From Rhizobiales bacterium 32-66-11 (lineage in GTDB: Bacteria > Pseudomonadota > Alphaproteobacteria > Rhizobiales > Xanthobacteraceae), in assembly GCA_002304505.1 (NCBI GenBank), contig NCEH01000002.1:1-64000 (forward strand): a stretch of DNA of 64,000 nt, read 5' to 3'. Numbering within the stretch: position 1 is the first letter of the stretch; every line of letters starts with the position of its first letter. Under the pieces are notes generated by a model. That model was not told the origin of the DNA. It did no database searches and was given only the letters and a program-made list of their open reading frames with translations. The translations under genes were made by a program, and so were the position numbers. Below, in pieces: positions 30,866-38,780 of the stretch.

Positions 30866-31509
30866 CCTTCGCGTCCCTGTTCCGCCGCACCCGCCCGGCC
30901 TATCGCTCCACCGCCCGCGCGCCGGGCCCGGTGGAACGGCTCGCCGCGATTTTCCAGGCGGTGCCTGCGGCCCCGCGCCTGCTGCTGCTGCCGCTCGCCA
31001 TGGTGCTGGTGCTGGCCGGCATCGTGCATCTGGTTTCGGTATTGGCCATGCCCCGGCTCGCCCAGGCGTCGGCCTATCAGCGGCTGGCCGCGCTGGCGCC
31101 GTCGAACCGGCTGGTGCTGCTGCCGGACGCAGGGGAAGGCGTGTTGCCCATGACCGATCCGGCCTTCGTCAGCGCGGTGTGCCGCTATGATCTGCGCGAA
31201 CGGCCGCTGAAGGTGCGGGTGCCGCAGACCGGCGACTATACCTCGATCTCATTTTATACCAATCGCGGGCTGGCCTTCTATGCGCTGAACGACCAGGCCG
31301 CCGGGCGCGTGATCGAACTCGACCTGCTCTCGCCGGCCCAGCGCGCGGCGCTGCCGGAGGATGAGGAAATCACGGCGGCTGACCGGCTGGTGGTGGAATC
31401 GCCGAGCACGACCGGCATCGTGCTCATTCGCGCGTTCGCCCGCTATGGCGATGTGCGAGATGCCGTGCGCAAGCAGCTCGAGGCCGCGAGCTGCACCGCC
31501 ACGCAATAA
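30856..31509 (+). CDS. DUF1254-domain membrane-anchored protein
   Basis: A 217-residue protein with one membrane helix (about 40-62, LLLLPLAMVLVLAGIVHLVSVL) and a soluble domain with DPAFVSAVCRYDLRERPLKV and YTSISFYTNRGLAFYALND. That fits DUF1254 of COG5436. An ATG at 30862 inside the overlap is an equally possible start. Function is unknown; the translational overlap with the DUF1214 gene suggests that the two products act together at the inner membrane. Confidence 0.85.
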   Translation: MPMTFASLFRRTRPAYRSTARAPGPVERLAAIFQAVPAAPRLLLLPLAMVLVLAGIVHLVSVLAMPRLAQASAYQRLAALAPSNRLVLLPDAGEGVLPMTDPAFVSAVCRYDLRERPLKVRVPQTGDYTSISFYTNRGLAFYALNDQAAGRVIELDLLSPAQRAALPEDEEITAADRLVVESPSTTGIVLIRAFARYGDVRDAVRKQLEAASCTATQ

Positions 31510-31666
31510 GGGCGGGAGACCTGTTGAAGACGCGGGCGCATCACGCCTCGGGATGCCTCGCCCGCGCAGGCTCGGCGAGAGTGCAGGCTGGCGCGCGGCG
31601 CCGTTCGCCGCTGGACGCTTCCTCGCCTCACGTTCCGCCGCCCGGCTGATCGCCGCGCGCAGCGGC

Positions 31667-31888
31667 TTATGCCTGGCGCTGAGACGGTCCTTGCGGCGGC
31701 CGCAGCTTCGGTGCCGGGGCCTGCGCCACCGGCGCATCGCCATGACGCTCGATGCGCACCACCGGCAAGATGTAAATCTGCGCGCTGTCCGGCCGTTGCT
31801 CGGTTTGAGACGCGTCCCCGTCCGCCTGCACGCGTGCTTTTCGCGCCCGCATTCCCCGCGTCGCGGAGAACGATAACACCGTTCCCAT
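31667..31888 (-). CDS. Small conserved-looking hypothetical protein (73 aa)
   Basis: A 73-residue basic protein starting MGTVLSFSATRGMRARKAR and containing DSAQIYILPVVRIERHG. AGGAGAAGCGAC before the ATG is a strong ribosome site, which separates it from chance frames. There are no membrane segments and no recognised domain. It stands alone, convergent with the DUF1254 gene. The ILPVVRIER segment followed by a Pro/Gln-rich tail looks like a peptide motif rather than a fold. I do not assign a function. Confidence 0.6.
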   Translation of the reverse strand: MGTVLSFSATRGMRARKARVQADGDASQTEQRPDSAQIYILPVVRIERHGDAPVAQAPAPKLRPPQGPSQRQA

Positions 31889-32128
31889 GTCGCTTCTCCT
31901 CGTGGGCCACCGTGACCCTTACAACGCAGATAGGCTCCGGAAGTTTCCCCAGGCTGTGCAATAAGTGCGATTGCATGAATATCATAATACCTCTCGCGGA
32001 TTGCGTTCGCGCGCCGGCGTGTTCTGATTGAAGGTGAGCCGGCTTCGTTGTGGCTCGCGCAATGCAAAAAATGCCCGAAATGTCCCTTCGCGCCCCGGCT
32101 TGTCCCCAAGGTGCGGCGGGCCTGAGCC
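31889..32128. other. AT-richer gene-free interval upstream of the 73-aa gene
   Basis: The stretch 31950-32020 is distinctly AT-rich and holds GAGAGGTATTATGATATTC reading minus, a possible -10 region for the 73-residue gene. I see no other feature. Confidence 0.4.
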
Positions 32129-32431
32129 ATGTGGAGGCGGCCGGCGCTGGTGCGCCTCGGTGCGGGTGCTGGAGCAAATCACCGCGCACGGGGTGCTGGC
32201 GGCACCTTCCGCCACGAGGACCTGGTCACCGATCCCGAGGCGACCTCGCGGAAGGTTGCGGCCTGTGTCGGCGTCGCGTTCGATCCGCTGATGCTGGAGG
32301 GCGCGCGCAGCCCGATCATGCCGGAGGATTATCGCCACGGCCGGTTCGTCGACGAGAAAGCCGCCGAGTATCCCAACCTGCCGCCAGGGATCGAAGCGCG
32401 GATCCGCCCGGACCTCGACCGGCTCGGCTAG
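32129..32431 (+). pseudogene. Sulfotransferase-family C-terminal remnant
   Basis: From about 32204 the frame reads TFRHEDLVTDPEATSRKVAA then FDPLMLEGARSPIMPEDYRH, the PAPS-binding and C-terminal part of a sulfotransferase. No N-terminal P-loop (RSGTT type) precedes it in any frame, and the upstream residues are low-complexity. It ends TAG at 32429-32431 inside short tandem repeats. It is probably a decayed fragment, with less than a third of the family's usual length. Confidence 0.7.
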
Positions 32432-32458
32432 GCCTGAGACCGCTCGGCCTGACGCCGC

Positions 32459-32803
32459 TCAGCCGGGGGCCAGCTCGATGAAGGCGCGGCCGGCCTTGTC
32501 CTCGATCTCCAGCAGCCACAGGTCCGGGTCGAAGCGCATTTCCTTGACCATCCGCGCCTCGCTAACCTCGTCCGGCGAACCGGGCGGCACCAGGACCGCG
32601 AACAGGCGCGCGCCGGAGGTCTCCGCGTCGAAGGCGCTCTGCGGCGCCGGCCCGTAGAGCGCCGCGCAGCCGTCCAGAGTCGCCACTTTCACGAACACCG
32701 CGCCGGCCTCCTCGGAGCCGCGCCGGCGCACCGCCGCGAACGCGCCCGCGCCATTGGCGGTGCGCACGATGGCAGCGGCGAATATGGCGCTCTTCAGCCG
32801 CAT
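32459..32803 (-). CDS. DUF1491-family protein
   Basis: A 114-residue protein of unknown function restricted largely to alphaproteobacteria. The family features are clear: MRLKSAIFAAAIVR at the N-terminus, GAFAAVRRRGSEEAGAVFVK, LYGPAP and the C-terminal FDPDLWLLEIEDKAGRAFIE. No membrane segment or metal motif. It follows the peptidoglycan-binding protein gene at once (stop at 32805, start at 32803) and is probably the last gene of the three-gene minus-strand unit with the histidine kinase furthest downstream of neither; order on the transcript is kinase (upstream), peptidoglycan-binding protein, DUF1491. Confidence 0.92.
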   Translation of the reverse strand: MRLKSAIFAAAIVRTANGAGAFAAVRRRGSEEAGAVFVKVATLDGCAALYGPAPQSAFDAETSGARLFAVLVPPGSPDEVSEARMVKEMRFDPDLWLLEIEDKAGRAFIELAPG

Positions 32804-32804
32804 G

Positions 32805-33629
32805 TCAGTCGATCACCGTGCCGGAGACCGCGATCAGCTCCTTCACCACCCGGTCGGAAACCTCCCCGTCGGGCGGCAGGTTGCGATCACGCTCGAAGCG
32901 CTGGATGGCAAGGCGGGTTTCGAGGCCCGGCTTGCCGTCGAGCTTCAGCGGGCCGTAGCCGAGCTTGGCCAGGGTCTTCTGCACGCCAAGGATGCGTGAG
33001 GACGGCGCCAGTTCCGCCGGCGGGCGCACCGAGCCTGTCACCGTGTCTGAACCCGAAACGGCAATGCCCGGCACCCGCGCGGGCGGGCGGGTCACCGCGC
33101 CGGTGCGGGCGCTGCCGGCCCCGCCGGGCACCGGCGCCGGCGGCATCAGGATGGCGGCGGCGGCGGCCGCGGCCGCGCTCTGGGCGGGAGCGGTGGCACG
33201 CGGCGGGGCGATGTTCATCGGTGCTGCCGCGGCAGCCGGCGTGGCGGGCGCATTGGTGGCGCCGGAAATATTGACCGTGCCGAGGATGCCGCCGGCCGGA
33301 GCGGTCACGATGGGAACCGCCGTGTTCGCCATGGGGGTCGGCGAAAGCGCGGCCGCCGGCACATGGGTGCCCGCCGCCCCATTAGCGGCCTGCGGCTTGG
33401 GCGCCGGCACCGGGGCGATGGGCACGGCGGTGCCGCCCGGCACCGGGCCGGGCCGCGTGCCGCTCTGCATCACGAACACGTTCGCCAGCACCGCGCCGGT
33501 CAGGGCCACGCCGACGAGGGCCGCAAGCCCATCCGCAAACCGCAGCCCGAGCCGGCCGCGCGGGGCGTCCGCGAACGGCAGCTCGCCCGGCCCGCCGGGC
33601 AGGTGGCTTTCCCCATAATCTATTCTCAT
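32805..33629 (-). CDS. Peptidoglycan-binding domain protein with Ala/Pro-rich linker
   Basis: A 274-residue protein: short cytoplasmic N-terminus, one membrane helix (about 33-54, GLAALVGVALTGAVLANVFVM), an Ala/Pro/Thr-rich linker of about 150 residues, and a C-terminal PG_binding_1 domain (VQKTLAKLGYGPLKLDGKPG, TRLAIQRFERDRNLPPDGEV). The linker probably spans periplasm so that the last domain can touch the cell wall. Its ATG overlaps the histidine kinase stop (ATGA, 33626-33629), so it is translated from the kinase transcript, suggesting joint function in envelope or cell-cycle sensing. Confidence 0.9.
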   Translation of the reverse strand: MRIDYGESHLPGGPGELPFADAPRGRLGLRFADGLAALVGVALTGAVLANVFVMQSGTRPGPVPGGTAVPIAPVPAPKPQAANGAAGTHVPAAALSPTPMANTAVPIVTAPAGGILGTVNISGATNAPATPAAAAAPMNIAPPRATAPAQSAAAAAAAAILMPPAPVPGGAGSARTGAVTRPPARVPGIAVSGSDTVTGSVRPPAELAPSSRILGVQKTLAKLGYGPLKLDGKPGLETRLAIQRFERDRNLPPDGEVSDRVVKELIAVSGTVID

Positions 33630-35059
33630 GCGCGCCGCCGCTCCCCGTCCGGTTGGGCGGCAGCGCCGGGCCGCGCGAACGGCGCCACGACCACGGCGGG
33701 GCGGGTCAGCGGCAGGCTGAGCGTCACCGTGGTGCCGCGCCCGAGCACGCTCGCGACGTCGAACGCGCCGTCGTGCAGACGCACCAGCGCCCGCACCACC
33801 GCAAGGCCGAGGCCGCTGCCGGTGCGCCGGCGCTCCATGTCGCCGGTCTGGAAGAACGGCTCGCCGAGCCGCGCCACGTCGGCCGGCGACATGCCCGGCC
33901 CCTGGTCCGCGACCGCGATCAGAAGCGAGCCGCCCTCGACCCGCGCCGACACCTCCACCCGCGTGCCCGGCGCGCTGACCTTGAGCGCATTGGACAAAAG
34001 GTTCAGCAGCATCTGCTTCACGGCGCGCTGATCGGCGAGAATCGGCGGCACCCGGCTCGACAGGCTGAGCGTGATGCGCACGTCGCGCCGCACCGCCTCG
34101 ATCGCCATCATGTCGTGGCAGGTCTGCGCGAGCCGGCGCACGTCCACCGGCTCGACCAGGAGCTCATAGGCGCCGGCCTCGACCCGCGACAGGTCGAGAA
34201 TATCATTGACCACGCCCAGCAGGTGCTGGCCGCTGTCATGGATGATGCGGGCATATTCGGCGCGCTTCTCCCCGTCCATGCGGCCGGCGGTGTCGCCCAG
34301 CAGCATTTCCGAAAAGCCGAGAATGGTGTTCAGCGGGGTGCGCAACTCGTGGCTCATGGCGGCGAGAAACTGGCTTTTCGCCGCATTGGCGCGCTCGGCC
34401 TCCTGGCGGGCGGCGGCTTCCTGCTCGGCCCTGGCCTTCTGGGCGCCGATGTCGCGCCAGCAGGCGCGCACGCGCCCGCCATCCAGCGGAAAGGCGCGCA
34501 TCTCCATCCACACGAATTCCGGCGAGAGACCGTCCGCCTCGCAGCGCAGCCGCACCTCGCAGCGCAGGTCATGGGCGTCCTGCTTCAGCCCCGCCGCGCC
34601 CGAGACCGCGGCGAGGAAGGCCGGCCGGTCCGCCACCAGGATACGCTCGAACAGGCCGTGTCCCACCAGCTGCGCGCCCGGCATGGCGGCGAAGGGGGCG
34701 TGCGCATGGGCAATGCTGATGACCTCGCCGGAGCGCAGGTGATGGGTGACAAGGGCAAGGTCCGCGCCCGAGCCGGCGCCGCGCAGGCGCACCGCCGTGC
34801 GCGACAGCCCGCCGGACACCCCCGCGAGCGCTGCCGAAACCAGCCCGCAGGCCAGCAGCCACAGGCCGTCGGATGCCCCGCCCGAGGCGAGGCCCGAGGC
34901 TTCCGCCACCAGCACCGCGCCGCCCGCGCCGGCGCACAGCAGCGACAGCGCGCCGAGCGCCTTTGTGCTGCGCCGCGCCAGAAGGCCGATATCGGCAAGG
35001 CTGCCCCGAGTGTCGGATGCATACGCCGCCCGCACATCCGGCCCAAGCTTGTGTCTCAT
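33626..35059 (-). CDS. PAS sensor histidine kinase (DivJ/PleC-like architecture)
   Basis: A 477-residue kinase from ATG 35059. Two membrane helices lie near residues 32-85 (LGALSLLCAGAGGAVLVAEA, GLWLLACGLVSAALAGVSGG). They are followed by a PAS-like region with RVRACWRDIGAQKARAEQEA at its end, HisKA with FLAAMSHELRTPLNTILGF, and an HATPase with NLLSNALK, DQGPGMS and GSGLGLAVVRAL. No receiver domain. The layout is like DivJ/PleC/PdhS cell-cycle kinases, but many kinases share it. The gene overlaps the peptidoglycan-binding protein gene downstream. The partner regulator is not in the window. Confidence 0.92.
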   Translation of the reverse strand: MRHKLGPDVRAAYASDTRGSLADIGLLARRSTKALGALSLLCAGAGGAVLVAEASGLASGGASDGLWLLACGLVSAALAGVSGGLSRTAVRLRGAGSGADLALVTHHLRSGEVISIAHAHAPFAAMPGAQLVGHGLFERILVADRPAFLAAVSGAAGLKQDAHDLRCEVRLRCEADGLSPEFVWMEMRAFPLDGGRVRACWRDIGAQKARAEQEAAARQEAERANAAKSQFLAAMSHELRTPLNTILGFSEMLLGDTAGRMDGEKRAEYARIIHDSGQHLLGVVNDILDLSRVEAGAYELLVEPVDVRRLAQTCHDMMAIEAVRRDVRITLSLSSRVPPILADQRAVKQMLLNLLSNALKVSAPGTRVEVSARVEGGSLLIAVADQGPGMSPADVARLGEPFFQTGDMERRRTGSGLGLAVVRALVRLHDGAFDVASVLGRGTTVTLSLPLTRPAVVVAPFARPGAAAQPDGERRRA

Positions 35060-35359
35060 CACAGTCGCGACACGCAATGGCTGCCCACAGCGCCTTGCGG
35101 CGCCCCCTCGTTCATCCCGCATAAGCTTGCACGGCGCCCTTAAACGAACTGCTAAGGCCCGCGGGCCGGCCCGGTCCAGCGTTAACGATGTCTTGAAAAG
35201 TCGGGGGGCGGGAGGCGGCGCGGGCGCTGCGGCAGGGCCCGCGTTCTGGTATCTATGGTTATCCAAAGGTTGAGGCCGGTCGATGCCGGTTTCGCCGGGG
35301 AGATGGTCCAGGCCCGCCGGTTCGCGGGCCGCCGGGGGGAGCTTGAAGCGAGGCGCTCC
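35060..35359. other. Divergent interval between the kinase and DUF5330 genes
   Basis: Three hundred bases without a credible gene. They must hold both divergent promoters. AAGCTTGCACGGCGCCC near 35123 and a short AT-rich stretch near 35255-35270 are the only departures from background. I cannot assign specific sites. Confidence 0.4.
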
Positions 35360-35755
35360 ATGTTCTTTTTGATCCGCATGACGTTCTGGCTTGGCCTGAT
35401 CCTGCTGCTGCTGCCCATCGGCACATCCGCGGACGGGCGCGAGGTCGGCCCGTGGCAGGCCTTTGTGGCCGTGCAATCGGCGGTGGCGGACGCGCGCGGC
35501 TTCTGCCAGCGCCAGCCCGATGCCTGCGCCGTGGGCGGCGACATGCTGGTGAACCTGACGGAAAAGGCCCAGGTCGGCATCAAATGGGTGGCTGACGCGC
35601 TCGGCCATGCGCGCAGCGACGCCGCCGCGCCCGGCGGATCGGCCGCCAGCCACGGCTTGACGCCGCAGGATCTCATTCCCGGCTGGGGCGGCGAGCCCGC
35701 CGCAGCCCCCGCCGCGACACCCGGCATTCCCACGCCCCTGAAGCGCCCCGCCTGA
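35360..35755 (+). CDS. DUF5330-domain protein
   Basis: A 131-residue protein. Residues 1-22 are a hydrophobic signal or anchor (MFFLIRMTFWLGLILLLLP), then a small domain with ADARGFCQRQPDACAVGG, where two cysteines could form a disulfide in the periplasm, and LTEKAQVGIKWV; the tail is Pro/Ala-rich. This matches DUF5330 proteins of Hyphomicrobiales, function unknown. The ATG at 35360 follows GCGAGGCG; the frame is open upstream to 35255 but that part has no signal-like features. Confidence 0.85.
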   Translation: MFFLIRMTFWLGLILLLLPIGTSADGREVGPWQAFVAVQSAVADARGFCQRQPDACAVGGDMLVNLTEKAQVGIKWVADALGHARSDAAAPGGSAASHGLTPQDLIPGWGGEPAAAPAATPGIPTPLKRPA

Positions 35756-35945
35756 CCGCGGCCCGCCGGATCGCCCCGCCGGACCGCGCCCACCGCTTTT
35801 TCCCGCGAAATATCGCGCCGCCGCCCCCGCGTGCGGCGCATTTTTTGCTTGTCTCGACTTTTGCCGGGGCTGCGCGCAGCCTATATGGCGCAGAACCGAC
35901 CAATGACGCCGACACGGCGTCGGCGGCGTCTTACGGGCAGGTGCG

Positions 35946-36380
35946 ATGACAGCGGATCAGGATATCGAGGCCCTGGTGGCCGATTTCGAGCTTCTCGACG
36001 ATTGGGAAGACCGCTATCGCTTCGTCATCGAGCTGGGCCGCGCCCTGCCGCCCTTCCCCGAGGCCGAGCGCACCGAGGCCAACAAAGTGCAGGGCTGCAC
36101 CAGCCAGGTGTGGCTGGTGAGCGGGCGGCGCGACGGGCCGAATGGCCCGGTGCTGGAATTCAAGGGCGATTCCGACGCCCATATCGTGCGCGGCCTGGTG
36201 GCGGTGCTGCTTTCCATTCTCTCCGGCAAGGGCGCGCGCGAGATCCTGGAGGCCGATCCGCTGGCGGTGTTCCGCCGCATCGGCCTTGAGGGTCATCTCA
36301 CGCCGCAGCGCTCCAACGGCCTGCGCTCCATGGTGGAGCGCATCCGCGCCGACGCCCGCGCCGCCTTGGCCGAAGCCTGA
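35946..36380 (+). CDS. sufE: SufE cysteine desulfuration protein
   Basis: A 144-residue protein of normal SufE length. It accepts persulfide sulfur from the SufS desulfurase on C51, in NKVQGCTSQVWLV, for iron-sulfur cluster assembly in the cytoplasm. Other family blocks are the N-terminal WEDRYRFVIELGRALPPFP and the C-terminal RSNGLRSMVERIR. It lies apart from any suf operon, as is common in this group, and ends 17 bases before the convergent DUF805 gene. Confidence 0.95.
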   Translation: MTADQDIEALVADFELLDDWEDRYRFVIELGRALPPFPEAERTEANKVQGCTSQVWLVSGRRDGPNGPVLEFKGDSDAHIVRGLVAVLLSILSGKGAREILEADPLAVFRRIGLEGHLTPQRSNGLRSMVERIRADARAALAEA

Positions 36381-36397
36381 GCGCAGAGGCCCGGCCC

Positions 36398-36835
36398 TTA
36401 CCGGCCGGGCAGGATCGTGCCCGTGGGGGCCGGCGCGACCGGCGCGCCATAAGCGAGCGGATCGGGACCAAAGCGGTTCGGTCCGCGCGTGCCGGCCAGG
36501 ACGTTGAAAATCAGGATTACCAGCGCGCCGATGCCGGTGAATTCCAACAGCAGCCACCAGCCGGTGCGATCCGTGTCGTGAAGCCGACGCACGCTGACCG
36601 CGAGACCCGGCACGAAGTGCACGAGATGCACGATGGCGATGAGAATGCCGTAGCTCTCGAATTCCACCATCCCGTCGCCGGTTTCCACCTCGCCGCCGAA
36701 TAGCACGAGATCCAGTGCCTGCGCCGCGATGCTCAGCAGGATGACCGCCAGGACATAGAACCAGAAATCCTTGCGGCTGGTGCGGCCGGTGAAGGTCGCA
36801 TACTGGCGCATCGCCTTCAGATAGGAATTGATCAT
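36398..36835 (-). CDS. DUF805 integral membrane protein
   Basis: A 145-residue protein with the DUF805 pattern: YATFTGRTSRKDFWFYVL at the start, four hydrophobic helices, RRLHDTDRTGWWLLL between helices three and four, and a C-terminal GPNRFGPDP motif. The family is of unknown function and sits in the inner membrane. The start chosen at 36835 begins MINSYLKAMRQYA, a family-typical N-terminus. Confidence 0.93.
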   Translation of the reverse strand: MINSYLKAMRQYATFTGRTSRKDFWFYVLAVILLSIAAQALDLVLFGGEVETGDGMVEFESYGILIAIVHLVHFVPGLAVSVRRLHDTDRTGWWLLLEFTGIGALVILIFNVLAGTRGPNRFGPDPLAYGAPVAPAPTGTILPGR

Positions 36836-36963
36836 GCCGCCACCCCCTTGCGCGCGGCGCACGCGCACCGACGCGGCCATTTGAGGGGATGCCGGCGCCG
36901 GGTCAAGCGCGATCCGGCCACCGGGTACGGGGCGCGCAGAGCCTGATCTTGCGCCCCTGGGCC

Positions 36964-37557
36964 TCACTCCGTCCCGCCAGGAGGCGCGCGCCAGGTCCGT
37001 CCCGGCACATGGGCGCGGCCGCGGGCGGCGCGGGCGAGGCCGTAATGGGCGGCAAGGCGATCGAGGGCGAGCGCCAGCACCACCTTGGCGGTGCGCAACG
37101 GCCAGCCGCGCTCGCTTTCCACGCTCTCCAGCCCTTTGAGGAAGCAGCACACATCCAGCAGCACGCCGGACAGCTCCGGACCAACGGCCTCAATCGCCCG
37201 ATCCACGCGGCACTTGGCCGCAAGCACCGCGTCGCTGAAGGCGTCCGGCCCCGCGCCGCCGCCACCGCCGGTCGCGCTCCAATTGGTGGTGACGCGCGGC
37301 GTGAGCTGGGCTCTGGTGAAATCCGCCCGCAGCCGCTCGCCCGCCAGAGCCTGCACCGGGTCGATGAGCGGGCGCCCATCCTTGCCCTTGCGACGCGCGA
37401 GCCAGGCCAGCGGGCTCTCCTCAAGATGCAGCGCCACATCCTGTTCGCGCCCGTCCACCAGCACGCGATGGACCGCCACGCGCGCACTTGACTGGCGCAC
37501 ACTTATCCCGCGGGCCGAAGCGCCTCGCCGGGCGGGGGAGAGTGGATTTGCGGTCAT
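36964..37557 (-). CDS. DUF6456-family protein
   Basis: A 197-residue protein. The conserved part begins HLEESPLAWLARRKGKDG and runs through AGERLRADFTRAQLTPRVTT, LLDVCCFLKGLESVESERGW to LALALDRLAAHYGL. This family is confined mainly to Hyphomicrobiales; a DNA-binding or regulatory role is only suspected. The ATG overlaps the stop of the DnaA-like gene (ATGA, 37554-37557), so the two are translated together. Confidence 0.85.
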   Translation of the reverse strand: MTANPLSPARRGASARGISVRQSSARVAVHRVLVDGREQDVALHLEESPLAWLARRKGKDGRPLIDPVQALAGERLRADFTRAQLTPRVTTNWSATGGGGGAGPDAFSDAVLAAKCRVDRAIEAVGPELSGVLLDVCCFLKGLESVESERGWPLRTAKVVLALALDRLAAHYGLARAARGRAHVPGRTWRAPPGGTE

Positions 37558-38027
37558 GCCAAACCTCCGGAAACGGGATTTGCGGCGCCCTCGGCGCGGC
37601 GCATCGGGACGGGGACGCCCTGCGCGATGGCATGGGCCGCGCAGTCTTCGAGCGCTGACAAGGCGCGATCGAAGTCCGGCGCCTCCCGGCGCTGCTCCAT
37701 GCGCGCGCAGGCATAGGCGATGGACGTGCGATCGCGCCCGAAATGATCGGCAACGGCGCCGCGCGGCACGCCGAGCGTCACATGGGCCACATAGAGCGCC
37801 ACATGCCGTGCCAGCGTGACCGGGGCGCGGCCGCGCGTGCCCTCCAGATCCTGCGGCGGCAAATGGACGAAGGCGGCCGCGAGCAGCCGCGCCGCGCGGC
37901 AGCGCGCCAATGCGTCATCGGGCAAGGGCGCGCCGGGTGAGAAGGACGCGCTTCGGCTGCGGGGACGGGATGCGCACGGGGGTGGCGCGGGGGGACGGGC
38001 TTGGCCTCGGCGGGATTTTGGACGCAT
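37554..38027 (-). CDS. DnaA domain-IV-like helix-turn-helix protein
   Basis: A 157-residue protein. Residues about 70-130 (LARHVALYVAHVTLGVPRGA, then DHFGRDRTSIAYACARME) resemble the C-terminal DNA-binding domain of the replication initiator DnaA, with the DHTT-like loop reading DRTS. The AAA+ domain is absent. Such stand-alone domains occur in Hyphomicrobiales, function unknown; they may bind DnaA-box-like sites as regulators. Translation is coupled to the DUF6456 gene. The promoter would lie in the AT-rich island immediately upstream, which contains one near-DnaA box. Confidence 0.8.
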   Translation of the reverse strand: MRPKSRRGQARPPAPPPCASRPRSRSASFSPGAPLPDDALARCRAARLLAAAFVHLPPQDLEGTRGRAPVTLARHVALYVAHVTLGVPRGAVADHFGRDRTSIAYACARMEQRREAPDFDRALSALEDCAAHAIAQGVPVPMRRAEGAANPVSGGLA

Positions 38028-38039
38028 CTCGCTCTCCGA

Positions 38040-38225
38040 TTGGAGTATTTATTCCTATATGGAGGCGCGAATGAAATCAAGACGGGAAAGATTTTTCCCG
38101 CACACCGCCTGTTGCGATTATTTTATATATAACAAAATCATATGTTTATATGATTTTATGGTCGATTTTTACGCCTCTGAATTTAGGAAATTATCCCCAC
38201 ATTCAAAAGCTGAGGCATGCTGTGA
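38040..38225. promoter_or_regulatory. AT-rich island with two perfect dyads and a DnaA-box-like motif
   Basis: A sharp drop in GC between the DnaA-like gene and a small plus-strand gene. Dyad 1 has arms CGGGAAA (38083-38089) and TTTCCCG (38094-38100). Dyad 2 has arms AAAATCATA (38134-38142) and TATGATTTT (38149-38157). TTATCCCCA near 38191 differs from the DnaA box TTATCCACA at one base. It serves both divergent genes and may be a regulator-binding region. Confidence 0.6.
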
Positions 38226-38245
38226 TTTCAGCCGCAGGAGGCATC

Positions 38246-38599
38246 ATGGCGCACGATCCCCACCGACAGAACACCCGCCGTTCCCGCGCGCGCACCCGCG
38301 CCGCACCGCTCCGGGCGGTCGTGCCGCCCCGGGCGCGGGGCATCCGCGCGTTTCGCTGCACGGATAAGGATGAGTCGATTAACGCCCGGCTCGAAGGATT
38401 GACCTTATTGACCGCAAATAATCGTGCGGCGGCACAAAGTGCATTGCGGGCCGCGCGACGCTCAGCCCACAGCGGACAATGTTATGACCCCATCCGACAT
38501 GCGGCTTTGCGGCGCCTGGTTGCGTCTTATTGCGAAGCTGGCGACGACGGAGGGGACAAGATTTTGCCGCGCCCCCGGCCGCCCGCGGGCGGCGCGTGA
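38246..38599 (+). CDS. Hypothetical basic protein (117 aa)
   Basis: A 117-residue protein starting MAHDPHRQNTRRSRARTRAA, with GCAGGAGGCATC directly before the ATG, one of the best ribosome sites in the window. It is arginine-rich at the N-terminus, then has NARLEGLTLLTANNRAAAQS. No recognised domain, signal or membrane segment. It is divergent from the DnaA-like gene across the AT-rich island. Codon use is less extreme than in its neighbours. It is probably expressed but its function is unknown. Confidence 0.5.
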   Translation: MAHDPHRQNTRRSRARTRAAPLRAVVPPRARGIRAFRCTDKDESINARLEGLTLLTANNRAAAQSALRAARRSAHSGQCYDPIRHAALRRLVASYCEAGDDGGDKILPRPRPPAGGA

Positions 38600-38629
38600 A
38601 GGGCGGCGAAGGGTGCGGGTGAGCAATCG

Positions 38630-38662
38630 GCAAATAAAAACGCCGCCCATCCGGGCGGCGTT
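38630..38662 (-). terminator. Intrinsic terminator of mucR
   Basis: AACGCCGCCC (38639-38648) and GGGCGGCGTT (38653-38662) form a perfect 10-bp stem with a 4-base loop. Read on the minus strand it is followed by a T-rich run (complement of AAATAAAAA), 120 bases after the mucR stop. Confidence 0.9.
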
Positions 38663-38780
38663 GCTTGTAACCGTTTTCTTGCGGCCGAAGCCCACGTCAT
38701 CCGGCGCCATTCTAAGGCCCGATTCCACCTCCGAGCGAAACTCGGCCCGGTGTCAGAACCTGTGCGCCGAACTCTACAAA

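Noticed and set aside
38040-38225. oriC of the chromosome
   Set aside because: Only one near-DnaA box is visible, and neither hemE/hemN-type oriC neighbours nor a DnaA-box cluster is present. Kept as a regulatory island.
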